From Psychromonas ossibalaenae ATCC BAA-1528 (GTDB taxonomy: Bacteria > Pseudomonadota > Gammaproteobacteria > Enterobacterales > Psychromonadaceae), in the NCBI RefSeq assembly GCF_000381745.1, contig NZ_KB906995.1:1-63511 (forward strand): a stretch of 63,511 nt of DNA. Reading direction: 5' to 3'. Numbering within the stretch: the first letter of the stretch is position 1; each line of letters opens with the position of its first letter. The notes beneath the pieces were generated by a model. The model had not been told where the DNA came from. It worked only from the letters and a program-made list of their open reading frames with translations, and searched no databases. A program made the position numbers and the translations under genes. Positions 1-7,255 of this stretch are shown piece by piece.

Positions 1-98
1 TCAGCAAGATAGCAAGCTACCCTCTGTTACCGTTCGACTTGCATGTGTTAAGCCTGCCGCCAGCGTTCAATCTGAGCCATGATCAAACTCTTCAATTT
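1..98 (-). rRNA. 16S rRNA, 5' end (partial)
   Basis: Read on the minus strand, the sequence starts AAATTGAAGAGTTTGATC at position 98 and continues with the usual start of bacterial 16S rRNA (GGCTCAG, AACGCTGGCGGCAGGC, ACACATGCAAGTCGAACGG). Only about the first 98 nt are in the window; the rest of the rRNA operon lies off the left edge. The nt 60-98 region (GAGGGTAGCTTGCTATCTTG) is the start of variable region V1 and fits a gammaproteobacterium. Confidence 0.97.
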
Positions 99-295
99 AA
101 AGTTTAATTTGCACCTAAGTGCGACTCAATATTACTGACTAAAACTAATCACCGAAGTGATTGGTTATTCTGAATTAATGAATTAATTCGTGTGTCATTC
201 TATTGATAATGTAACTCTTTCACGAAGTGAAAAGTTACTTTGATTTTTTTGAAATCACATCAACAATGAATGTCCACACAGATTGTTTGATTAAA

Positions 296-327
296 TTGTT
301 AAAGAGCGTGCCTTTCGGCGAGGCACG
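296..327 (-). promoter_or_regulatory. rRNA antitermination boxB hairpin and boxA
   Basis: In the rRNA leader the minus strand has GCTCTTTAACAA (296-307), an essentially perfect match to the enterobacterial boxA. Immediately upstream is a 7-bp hairpin (cgtgcct/aggcacg, 307-327) in the boxB position. The boxB-boxA order on the transcript is the one used by the Nus antitermination complex on rrn operons. Confidence 0.88.
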
Positions 328-443
328 TATATTACGCGCCTTTCAAACGATGTCAATGGTTTATTTTAACTTTAAAACCAAACCTCTTTCGTTCTCAGAG
401 TTTGGTAAGTAGCTTGCGCTGCATCCCGTGTCTGTGGGGTCGC

Positions 444-471
444 ATTATAGGGATTCAGATCACGTTGGCAA
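444..471 (-). promoter_or_regulatory. rRNA operon promoter (sigma70)
   Basis: On the minus strand, TTGCCA (466-471) and TATAAT (444-449) are separated by 16 bp. The -10 context CCCTATAATGCGACC closely resembles enterobacterial rrn P1 promoters, with a GC-rich discriminator. Upstream (about 472-510) is an A/T-rich stretch like an UP element. It would fire leftward into the 16S gene. Confidence 0.85.
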
Positions 472-637
472 GTATTTATTTGCAATTATTTAAATTTAAA
501 GTTCAAGTGGGCAATTAGTAAACAAGGCGTGCATATATTAGCTAAATTACGCTTGTTTTTTAACTAGACAGATAACATTCAAGAGTTACAACTGTTGTAA
601 TTCTTAACTGATTTAAAGGATTCGTAACGAGAAGTTA

Positions 638-664
638 TAAAAAAAGGAGCTTTCGCTCCTTTTT
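638..664 (-). terminator. terminator downstream of ppnP (bidirectional)
   Basis: The hairpin aggagc-tttc-gctcct is flanked by an A-run on one side and a T-run on the other, so it could end transcripts from either side. It lies just past the ppnP stop codon. Confidence 0.8.
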
Positions 665-682
665 CATAGTTAACAAAGTGCA

Positions 683-970
683 TTATTTTTCATAAAGACA
701 AAGATAAGCTGTCTGCACTGTAACTTTTACGTCAAAGCTGGCATTGCCTTCAACTTCGAATGTTTCGCCAGCATTAAATGTTTTCCATTTTTCTTCACCC
801 GGTAGTTTCACAGTCAAGTTTCCACTTACTACAGTCATGTACTCTTTTGCACCAGTACCGAATGTATAGTCACCAACTTCCATTACACCAACTGTTGCCG
901 GTAATGTTTCACTCTGGAACGCGATTGATTGTACGTTGCCGTCGAAGTATTCATTAGTTTCAAAGCTCAT
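683..970 (-). CDS. ppnP: pyrimidine/purine nucleoside phosphorylase PpnP
   Basis: A 95-residue single cupin-like domain of the DUF1255 family, the normal full length. The family phosphorolyses a broad range of nucleosides to free base plus ribose-1-phosphate. Recognisable blocks are NEYFDGNVQSIAF near the N-terminus, VGVMEVGDYTF around residue 27, EYMTVVSGNLTV around residue 43 and a C-terminal TAYLCLYEK, all closely matching E. coli YaiE/PpnP. It stands alone, ends at a bidirectional terminator and reads toward the rRNA operon. Confidence 0.93.
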   Translation of the reverse strand: MSFETNEYFDGNVQSIAFQSETLPATVGVMEVGDYTFGTGAKEYMTVVSGNLTVKLPGEEKWKTFNAGETFEVEGNASFDVKVTVQTAYLCLYEK

Positions 971-1039
971 CGTCTTTCCTTTATAGGTGTGGTTTGTCTG
1001 TAAATGATTATGACCAAGCTAAATTTAAAACTCAAGACG

Positions 1040-2956
1040 CTAAATTAAAGACTCAAATTCACTCTGCATTGCTTCAATCATTTCTTGTGCATCCATCCAG
1101 TTCATTTCCGCTTCTTCAAGCTGCTCTTTAAGTTCTCTCTGGTTTTTTAACAATTCTGTTAAACGCGACTTTTCAGAGTGTTCATATAATGAAGCATCTG
1201 TCAGCTTCTGTTCAATTTCTTCAAGCTGTACAGTAAATTTATCCATCAACTTTTCAGAACTTGTTAACTGCTTCTTATAAGGTGTTAACTTTTTACGAAA
1301 TTCTGCTTCCAGACGTTTTTGTTCTTTGCGGTTAGCACTAGGAGAATTGTTTTTTTCAACTTCCAGCTCAGGCTGCTTTTCAATTCGCTGCTGATCCGAT
1401 AGCCAGCGGTGGTAATCATCTAAATCACCAACAAAAGGCTCAACTTTCTGATCATGTACTAAATAAAGATCATCTGTTGTGGTGCGTAATAAATGGCGGT
1501 CATGCGAAACAACGACCATCGCACCTTCAAATTCCTGCAGCGCCATGGTTAATGCATGGCGCATTTCCAAATCCAGGTGATTGGTCGGCTCATCAAGTAA
1601 TAATAGGTTAGGTTTCTGCCACACTAATAATGCTAAAACCAGACGGGCTTTCTCTCCGCCAGAAAAAGGAGCTACTTTATCTAAAGCTTTATCTCCTTGA
1701 AAACCAAAGCTTCCGAGAAAATTCCGCAAGGACAGTTCTTTTTCATCTGGTGCCAAACGTGCCAGGTGCTCAAGCGGAGATTCATCTAAACGTAAGAATT
1801 CTAACTGGTGCTGTGCAAAATAACCGATTTTAGCATTCGGATTAATTTCTAACTTACCGGAAAAAGGCTGCAGCTGATTTGACAGCAGTTTAATCAAAGT
1901 TGATTTACCCGCGCCGTTTCTTCCTAACAAGCCAATACGGCTTCCAGGCACAAGGTTGAGTTTGATTTTATCAAGAATTAACAGGTCATCGTAACCGGCA
2001 CTGACTTTTTCTAAAGTAAGCAGCGGCATAGGTAATGCGTCCGGCTCTCTAAATGAAAAACTGAACTGACTATCCATATGAGCCGGCAGCAGCTGTTCCA
2101 TTTTTTCCAGCGCCTTAATACGGCTCTGCGCTTGTTTGGCTTTACTGGCTTTATAACGGAAACGATCAATATAACTCTGCATATGATCCATCTGTTTCTG
2201 CTGCTTCTCAAACGAGGCCTGCTGTTGTGCTAATTTTTCAGCGCGCTGTCGTTCAAAACTGCTGTAGTTACCGGTATATTCATGAAGCAGGTTCTGCTCG
2301 ATATGAATGATTTTATCCACGATCGTATCAATAAAGTCACGGTCATGCGATATCAGCACTAGCGTTCCTGGATATTGACGCAGCCACTTTTCTAACCAGA
2401 TAACGGCATCTAAATCGAGGTGGTTGGTCGGTTCATCGAGTAACAGTAGATCCGAAGGACAAAGCAGCGCTTGTGCTAAGTTTAAACGCATCCGCCAGCC
2501 GCCTGAAAAATCACTGACAGAGCGGCTTTGAGCCTGCTCTGAAAAACCCAGCCCGGCCAATAGTTCAGCAGCGCGAGATTCAATGGTATATCCACCAGCG
2601 TTATCTAGAAGAATATGCATTTCCGCTATTTTAGTACCGTCGTTATCGGCCTCTGCTTCTCGGAGCTTTTCCTGCAGCATTCTAAAATCACTGTCACCAT
2701 CGATAACATACTGCAGTGCATTTTTATCTAAAGCCGGTGTTTCCTGAGCAACGCTGGCAAGGCGCCAGTGATGCGGAAGACTTAAATCACCACCATCCAC
2801 GTGGGTTTCTTGTTTTAATAAAGTAAAAAAGCTGGACTTGCCGCAGCCGTTTGCCCCGACTAAGCCTACTTTTTGACGAGGGTTGATTGTTGCACTGGCA
2901 TTTTCAAGTAAAGGTTTACCACCGCGTATAAATTCAATATTACTGGCAACAATCAT
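1040..2956 (-). CDS. yheS: ABC-F family ATPase YheS
   Basis: A 638-residue soluble protein with two ABC ATPase domains and no membrane segments, typical of ABC-F proteins that act on the ribosome. The first Walker A (GANGCGKSS) is at about residues 34-42, with signature SDFSGGWRMR. The second Walker A is GRNGAGKST, with signature SGGEKARL. Both Walker B motifs are LLLDEPTNHLDL. The ABC-F linker lies between the domains and the C-terminal 100 residues form a charged coiled coil. Length and order match E. coli YheS (637 aa). yheV and slyD lie divergently upstream, as part of the same neighbourhood in E. coli; kefBG, found between them there, are absent. Confidence 0.93.
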   Translation of the reverse strand: MIVASNIEFIRGGKPLLENASATINPRQKVGLVGANGCGKSSFFTLLKQETHVDGGDLSLPHHWRLASVAQETPALDKNALQYVIDGDSDFRMLQEKLREAEADNDGTKIAEMHILLDNAGGYTIESRAAELLAGLGFSEQAQSRSVSDFSGGWRMRLNLAQALLCPSDLLLLDEPTNHLDLDAVIWLEKWLRQYPGTLVLISHDRDFIDTIVDKIIHIEQNLLHEYTGNYSSFERQRAEKLAQQQASFEKQQKQMDHMQSYIDRFRYKASKAKQAQSRIKALEKMEQLLPAHMDSQFSFSFREPDALPMPLLTLEKVSAGYDDLLILDKIKLNLVPGSRIGLLGRNGAGKSTLIKLLSNQLQPFSGKLEINPNAKIGYFAQHQLEFLRLDESPLEHLARLAPDEKELSLRNFLGSFGFQGDKALDKVAPFSGGEKARLVLALLVWQKPNLLLLDEPTNHLDLEMRHALTMALQEFEGAMVVVSHDRHLLRTTTDDLYLVHDQKVEPFVGDLDDYHRWLSDQQRIEKQPELEVEKNNSPSANRKEQKRLEAEFRKKLTPYKKQLTSSEKLMDKFTVQLEEIEQKLTDASLYEHSEKSRLTELLKNQRELKEQLEEAEMNWMDAQEMIEAMQSEFESLI

Positions 2957-3095
2957 AAATATGGCTTCTCATATAATAAGGTATAAAAATTAGGAGTGGA
3001 TAATAACGGACTTTGCAAACTTGAGCTATAGCCGCTGGTAATGAAACTTTATTTGGTTACCATTAAAAAATGATTCATTTATACAGTTGACCACC

Positions 3096-3311
3096 ATGGC
3101 TTTATCAAAAACAAAAAAACGCTTTATCGCAGGAGCGACTTGTCCAAAATGTAATGCGCTTGACACGGTTGCACTGACATTAGAAAATGCAGTCGAAACG
3201 CTAAATTGTGTGCAGTGTGGTTTTAAACAAACTCAAACACCCAAACAAGCAACCGCAGCTACGCGTCAATTTGAACAGATGATCGGTGTTTTTGATCCCG
3301 CTGCAGATTGA
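3096..3311 (+). CDS. yheV: zinc-ribbon protein YheV
   Basis: A 71-residue protein of the DUF2387 (YheV) family, with KKRFIAGATCPKC near the start and a second CVQCG knuckle. The two CxxC pairs suggest a single zinc ribbon. It ends with the family-typical QMIGVFDP. An in-frame TTG lies nine bases upstream, but ATG at 3096 begins MALSKTKKRFIAG, matching the family start, so it was chosen. The next gene, slyD, follows within 30 bp; the pair is adjacent in E. coli too. Molecular function is unknown. Confidence 0.88.
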   Translation: MALSKTKKRFIAGATCPKCNALDTVALTLENAVETLNCVQCGFKQTQTPKQATAATRQFEQMIGVFDPAAD

Positions 3312-3338
3312 GCAAAATTATATATAGTGAGAGATAGA

Positions 3339-3962
3339 ATGAAAATTGAAAATGATTTAGTGGTTTCAATCCACTTTGGTGTTGCAGAAGTTGATGGTCA
3401 CGCACTAGACAGCACAGAAAACGGCGCGCCGCTTGAATACATTCAAGGAACGCATTATTTAGTGCCTGGATTAGAAGCTGAATTAGCCGGTAAAGAAGTC
3501 GGTGATAAATTTGATGTAACACTAGAAGCAGAACAGGCATACGGTCCTTTCCAGGAAGAGTTAGTGCAGCAGGTACCACGCTCTTTATTTGAAGGTGTTG
3601 ATGAAATTGAAGTTGGTATGTCATTCCAGGCAGAAACAGACCAGGGGCCACGTACTGTTGAAGTTACTGAAGTAACTGAAGAAAATGTCAGCATCGATGC
3701 TAACCACCCGCTTGCAGGCATGGCATTACAGTTCGTTGGCGAAGTTGTTGGTATACGTGAAGCCACTGCAGAAGAGCTGGCACATGGTCATATTCATCAA
3801 GCCGGCAGCAGCTGTAGCGGTCACAGCCATAAGGAAGATCATGAATGCTGCGGCGGTGATAAAAGTAAACATGCAGAAGGCGAAAGCTGCTGCGGCGGCC
3901 ACGGTCACGAAGAAAAGAAAGAAGAAAAATCTCCTGAAGGCTGCTGCGGAAGCTGCCACTAA
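3339..3962 (+). CDS. slyD: FKBP-type peptidyl-prolyl isomerase SlyD
   Basis: A 207-residue protein. Residues 1 to about 150 are an FKBP domain with an inserted chaperone flap (GAPLEYIQGTHYLVPGLE, then AGKEVGDKFDVTLEAEQAYG). The C-terminal 60 residues are rich in His and Cys (CSGHSH, HECCGG, SCCGGHGHE, GCCGSCH), the nickel-binding tail that lets SlyD deliver Ni to hydrogenase. ATG at 3339 has a GAGAG-type ribosome site and gives MKIENDLVVS, matching the family; a GTG four codons upstream is less likely. A hairpin follows the stop. Confidence 0.95.
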   Translation: MKIENDLVVSIHFGVAEVDGHALDSTENGAPLEYIQGTHYLVPGLEAELAGKEVGDKFDVTLEAEQAYGPFQEELVQQVPRSLFEGVDEIEVGMSFQAETDQGPRTVEVTEVTEENVSIDANHPLAGMALQFVGEVVGIREATAEELAHGHIHQAGSSCSGHSHKEDHECCGGDKSKHAEGESCCGGHGHEEKKEEKSPEGCCGSCH

Positions 3963-3992
3963 GATTGATTAATCCTTTCAAAAAAACGATTG

Positions 3993-4043
3993 AATCGCAC
4001 AACCTTTTAGGCCAAATCAGTGCGATTTAATCTGTTTTTTTAT
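3993..4043 (+). terminator. probable slyD terminator
   Basis: AATCGCAC (3993-4000) pairs with GTGCGATT (4020-4027) across a 19-nt loop. The T-rich run ctgttttttt follows, about 30 bp after the slyD stop. Confidence 0.55.
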
Positions 4044-4068
4044 TTCCCGAGTACTGCAGGCTTATCAA

Positions 4069-4488
4069 CTATATCGCATAGGACACGGTTGGATCCGCCA
4101 ATGGACTCACCGCATCTTTATAACGCGCCTGAATAACCGATATTACCAGCTTAAAATCACTAATAGCTGTCAACTGCCCGTCGCCATTTTCTGCTTCATA
4201 ACCCGAAAGCTCACTTCTTCGTGCAAAAAAAAGTGAACGCCTCTGCTGCTGAGATGACTCTTTCTGTGTATCCGGATCTGTTTTCTGGTCCTCTTCATTC
4301 TGTAGAATACCGCGAGCCTGATCAGAAAACTGCGTTCGGCTTTCATCTTCACGTAATTTTGTATATGAAGAGATAATTTCTGTTTTCGGGATCACCGGTT
4401 TGATTATATTATCACGCTGCAGGCTTTCCGTGGGCGGATGAAAGGAAGCTGCAACGGCGGGGGGAAGATGAGCGTTAATATTAACCAT
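4069..4488 (-). CDS. hypothetical protein
   Basis: A 139-residue polar protein I do not recognise. It has a proline-rich N-terminus (LPPAVAASFHPPTE), a Gln/Glu/Asp-rich middle (residues about 50-90) and a short C-terminal hydrophobic stretch (FKLVISVIQARYK). No signal peptide or membrane segment. It lies 11 bp downstream of another small gene on the same strand, and bioH is further upstream, so the three may share a transcript. Codon use looks ordinary and the frame has no competing ORF of better quality. Confidence 0.6.
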   Translation of the reverse strand: MVNINAHLPPAVAASFHPPTESLQRDNIIKPVIPKTEIISSYTKLREDESRTQFSDQARGILQNEEDQKTDPDTQKESSQQQRRSLFFARRSELSGYEAENGDGQLTAISDFKLVISVIQARYKDAVSPLADPTVSYAI

Positions 4489-4499
4489 AAATGATAATC

Positions 4500-4787
4500 T
4501 TAAACACTGGTATCGATTAATGTACCTAACATATCATCTGCAGTGCTGATCACTTTTGCTGAAGCTTTCGCCTGTAATTCAGCAATTTTTAAATTAATTA
4601 ACTCTGTTGTTATAGAGGTGGATGCCCGTTCAGCAGATGGAGATCGACTCTCCGGTGTCTGCGGATTTTCCGTCATACTTTTTTCTGCAGTACCCGCATG
4701 GGCTATCCGAGCGCTTGATTGACTCAGCTGCGCAGATGCATCTTGAAAACCTGTTAGACCTGAACTATAAGCAGAACGAACATCCAT
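4500..4787 (-). CDS. small protein with a flagellar rod/hook-like N-terminal motif
   Basis: A 95-residue protein whose first 30 residues (MDVRSAYSSGLTGFQDASAQ and on) resemble the conserved N-terminal helix of flagellar rod and hook proteins (GLxGxQxA followed by a Ser/Asn-rich stretch). A Ser/Pro-rich linker (about 40-62) and a C-terminal amphipathic helix (ELINLKIAELQAKASAKVI) follow. No flagellar genes are nearby. The resemblance is my reading of the motif and the function is unknown. It precedes the 139-residue unknown by 11 bp on the same strand. Confidence 0.6.
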   Translation of the reverse strand: MDVRSAYSSGLTGFQDASAQLSQSSARIAHAGTAEKSMTENPQTPESRSPSAERASTSITTELINLKIAELQAKASAKVISTADDMLGTLIDTSV

Positions 4788-4876
4788 AAATCACCTTCTT
4801 ATCTACACTTTTTGAAGAAAGGGGTTCATAAAAAGTATGGCACTATCTTAACAGAAATAAAAGAATTGTTCGATTT

Positions 4877-5650
4877 TTAATCAACAGCGAAATTTATTAC
4901 CGTTTTACAGAAGTCATCAGCCTCGCTGACAAATGGTGCATGTGATGAATTTATAAATATTTTCTGTTTAGATTCAGGTAATAAACACTGCATTTCGCGG
5001 CCGGCCTGCACCGGAACCAGACTGTCAAATAAACCAAACAACGACAAGCATGGTACTTTCAAACACCTGAATTCAGATCTTAAATCACATTCATTGAGCA
5101 GATCTAACCCCGATAAAAGCGCCGTTAACTGTGCTTTTTCACTCGAAGCCAACAGTTTTTTCAAAATGACAGTATCTTTACGCGCACTGACACAGCCCAT
5201 TGCCTGCAGTCCGATAAAGCGAGCTAGGGTTTTATCACAGTTATTTTCCACGCCGGATTTAAAGTTGTTAAAAACAGAAGACTCGACTCCCGGCCAGTTT
5301 TCTTCACTGACGAATTTAGGTGAAGCACTCACCTGAATTAATTTCTGAATTTTCTGCGGGTATTTAAGAGCTGCATAGGTCGCAATCAGTCCGCCTAATG
5401 ACCAGCCGCACCAAACCGCGGAATTCGGGACTACCTTCACAACTGCATCAACAATTTCCTGCAGGTTATATTGTGTTAAAGGTCCGCTCCGACCGAATCC
5501 CGGCAAATCAATCAGGTGTAAACGAAAATGTTTACTTAACTGCTCAACAACCGGCGTCCATACAACCGAGTTAACTCCCCAGCCGTGCAGCAGTACTAAA
5601 TCTTTACCTTCGCCGATCACCCGGCAATACACAGTTTGTTCTATACTCAC
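4877..5650 (-). CDS. bioH: pimeloyl-ACP methyl ester carboxylesterase BioH
   Basis: A 257-residue alpha/beta hydrolase. BioH removes the methyl group from pimeloyl-ACP methyl ester, the step that commits the pimeloyl chain to biotin synthesis. The nucleophile elbow GWSLGG puts the catalytic Ser at 84; Asp209 (GLFDSLVP) and His237 (SSHAPF) complete the triad. The oxyanion region LLHGWG is at 20-25. Start is GTG at 5650 with a GAGAG ribosome site. It diverges from gntX with only 28 bp between start codons, the same bioH/gntX arrangement as E. coli. Confidence 0.92.
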   Translation of the reverse strand: MSIEQTVYCRVIGEGKDLVLLHGWGVNSVVWTPVVEQLSKHFRLHLIDLPGFGRSGPLTQYNLQEIVDAVVKVVPNSAVWCGWSLGGLIATYAALKYPQKIQKLIQVSASPKFVSEENWPGVESSVFNNFKSGVENNCDKTLARFIGLQAMGCVSARKDTVILKKLLASSEKAQLTALLSGLDLLNECDLRSEFRCLKVPCLSLFGLFDSLVPVQAGREMQCLLPESKQKIFINSSHAPFVSEADDFCKTVINFAVD

Positions 5651-5678
5651 AATCTCTCTCTTTAATCCGGAGGCACAT

Positions 5679-6455
5679 TTGCATTCAATTTTAAATTTTA
5701 CAAAACAAAAATTCGAACAATTTATTGAACAGCTTCTGCCCGCTCAATGCTTGTTATGTCATTTACCCAGCAATGATAAACTTATCTGCACATATTGCCA
5801 AAATGCATTGGATACAAAGAGACCGTGCTGTCATAAGTGCGGCTTGCGCCTAGCTAAAGCACAAGATTTTTGCGGTGACTGCCTGCAGCAGGAACACCTG
5901 TTTACACAGCTGCATGCACTTGCCGATTATCAGAGCCCCTATTCATCGTTAATTAAAAAATTCAAATATGCAAAAAAATTGATTCACGGCGAGCTATTAG
6001 GGGAGCTGCTGACATCATCGGTCAGCAGCAATGTAGATTTACAGACCATAGCCGAAGTTGATTATCTATTAGCGATCCCGCTGCACAGAAAGAAACATCA
6101 AAAACGTGGTTTTAACCAGGCAGAGATTATTGCACAAGTGGCCTCTAAACAGCTTGCTATCCCGCTGCTTAATGCTGTTGAACGCCACAAAAACACGTCA
6201 GCACAAGAAGGTTTATCCCTCAAAAAAAGAAAGCATAATTTAAATAATGCTTTTTCGCTTAAGCAGGCACAGCAGGATAAACTTGCCGGTACTCATATTG
6301 TTATTATTGATGATGTGGTTACAACTGGTGCAACGGTAAATAGTTTGTGTCAGATATTGCTGCAGGCGGGTGTACGGCGTATTGATATCTGGTGTGTATG
6401 CAGAACAGCGCTACCGGTTCATAAATTAACATCTGATAAACAAGCTTCCATTTAA
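5679..6455 (+). CDS. gntX: ComF/GntX family phosphoribosyltransferase-like protein
   Basis: A 258-residue protein of the ComF/GntX family. The N-terminus has a double zinc-finger-like Cys array (CLLC, CTYC, CCHKC, CGDC, residues about 24-75). The C-terminus has the PRTase PRPP loop VVIIDDVVTTGAT. In naturally competent relatives ComF acts in DNA uptake; E. coli GntX is linked to use of DNA as a nutrient. The start is TTG at 5679, supported by a perfect GGAGG five bases upstream and by the lack of another suitable start. It is divergent from bioH and followed by nfuA. Confidence 0.85.
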   Translation: MHSILNFTKQKFEQFIEQLLPAQCLLCHLPSNDKLICTYCQNALDTKRPCCHKCGLRLAKAQDFCGDCLQQEHLFTQLHALADYQSPYSSLIKKFKYAKKLIHGELLGELLTSSVSSNVDLQTIAEVDYLLAIPLHRKKHQKRGFNQAEIIAQVASKQLAIPLLNAVERHKNTSAQEGLSLKKRKHNLNNAFSLKQAQQDKLAGTHIVIIDDVVTTGATVNSLCQILLQAGVRRIDIWCVCRTALPVHKLTSDKQASI

Positions 6456-6589
6456 AATTATTTTCACTATCATCAGAGATTCAATAATATTTCCCTGACA
6501 GGTAACAATAATCACGACTCTTTGCTTTGTGCTTACAGGCAATGCTGGTTATAATGCCTGAGTAAATGACTCAAGATTAAGGTTTAACA

Positions 6590-7171
6590 ATGATTGAAAT
6601 CACTCCTGTTGCACAAGCACATTTTAAAAAGTTACTTGAACCACAAAAAGAAGGTACAAACATTCGTGTGTTTGTTATCAACCCAGGTACCCCTAAAGCA
6701 GAATGTGGCGTTTCTTACTGTCCGCCGGAAGCTGTTGAAGGAAGTGATACCCGCTTAAACTTTGACGGGTTTGATGCCTTAGTTGATGATGTCAGCCTGC
6801 CGTTTTTAGAAGATGCTTTTGTGGATCTGGTTGAGGAAGAAACTGGTACACAATTAACACTAAAAGCGCCTAATGCGAAAATGCGCAAAGTAAAAGACGA
6901 TGCACCGTTAATGGAACGTGTTGAATATGTTATTCAAGTGCAGGTAAATCCGCAGCTGGCAGGTCACGGCGGCTTTATCAAACTAATTGAAATTACTGAA
7001 GACAATGTCGCAGTCATTGAATTCGGCGGCGGCTGTAACGGCTGTTCTCAAGTAGATTTAACACTGAAAGAAGGCATCGAAAAAGAGTTATTAGAAGAGT
7101 TCTCAGGCGAATTAAATGCTGTTCGAGATATCACCGAACATCAAAGCGGCGATCATTCTTTTTATAAGTAA
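6590..7171 (+). CDS. nfuA: Fe-S biogenesis protein NfuA
   Basis: A 193-residue protein with a degenerate A-type N-terminal domain (1-95, its cysteines not in the canonical A-type pattern) and a C-terminal Nfu domain. The cluster-binding CNGC has Cys149 and Cys152, the same numbering as E. coli NfuA. It carries a 4Fe-4S cluster to client enzymes, mainly under oxidative or iron stress. It stands downstream of gntX as in E. coli and ends at a strong hairpin terminator. Confidence 0.95.
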   Translation: MIEITPVAQAHFKKLLEPQKEGTNIRVFVINPGTPKAECGVSYCPPEAVEGSDTRLNFDGFDALVDDVSLPFLEDAFVDLVEEETGTQLTLKAPNAKMRKVKDDAPLMERVEYVIQVQVNPQLAGHGGFIKLIEITEDNVAVIEFGGGCNGCSQVDLTLKEGIEKELLEEFSGELNAVRDITEHQSGDHSFYK

Positions 7172-7210
7172 GCTTTAAACGAATAAGTATTATAGTACCG
7201 CCCTGCCGGT

Positions 7211-7249
7211 AAAAAGGAGAGTATATTTTATCTATATACTCTCCTTTTA
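7211..7249. terminator. bidirectional terminator between nfuA and the GH14 gene
   Basis: AAAAGGAGAGTATA pairs with TATACTCTCCTTTT, a 14-bp stem with a short AT loop. It serves convergent nfuA (+) and the GH14 gene (-), whose stop codon is only 7 bp away. Confidence 0.88.
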
Positions 7250-7255
7250 TATATT

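Larger units (their letters stand above)
99..637. other. rRNA leader and upstream non-coding region
   Basis: This stretch between the 16S start and the ppnP terminator holds the rRNA promoter, boxB and boxA. It also has small hairpins in the leader: aatcac/gtgatt at 147-162, gtaactctttcac/gtgaaaagttac at 210-237, and the palindrome gaattaat-ga-attaattc at 172-189. A 61-codon open frame at 227-412 overlaps these elements and is not credible. No gene was seen. Confidence 0.7.

Noticed and set aside
227..412. 61-codon open frame near the left end
   Set aside because: It lies across the rRNA leader and overlaps boxA and boxB; the translation has no family resemblance.
3455..4002. Several long antisense frames over slyD
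   Set aside because: They are shadows created by the biased His/Cys/Glu codons of slyD; no ribosome sites or family resemblance.
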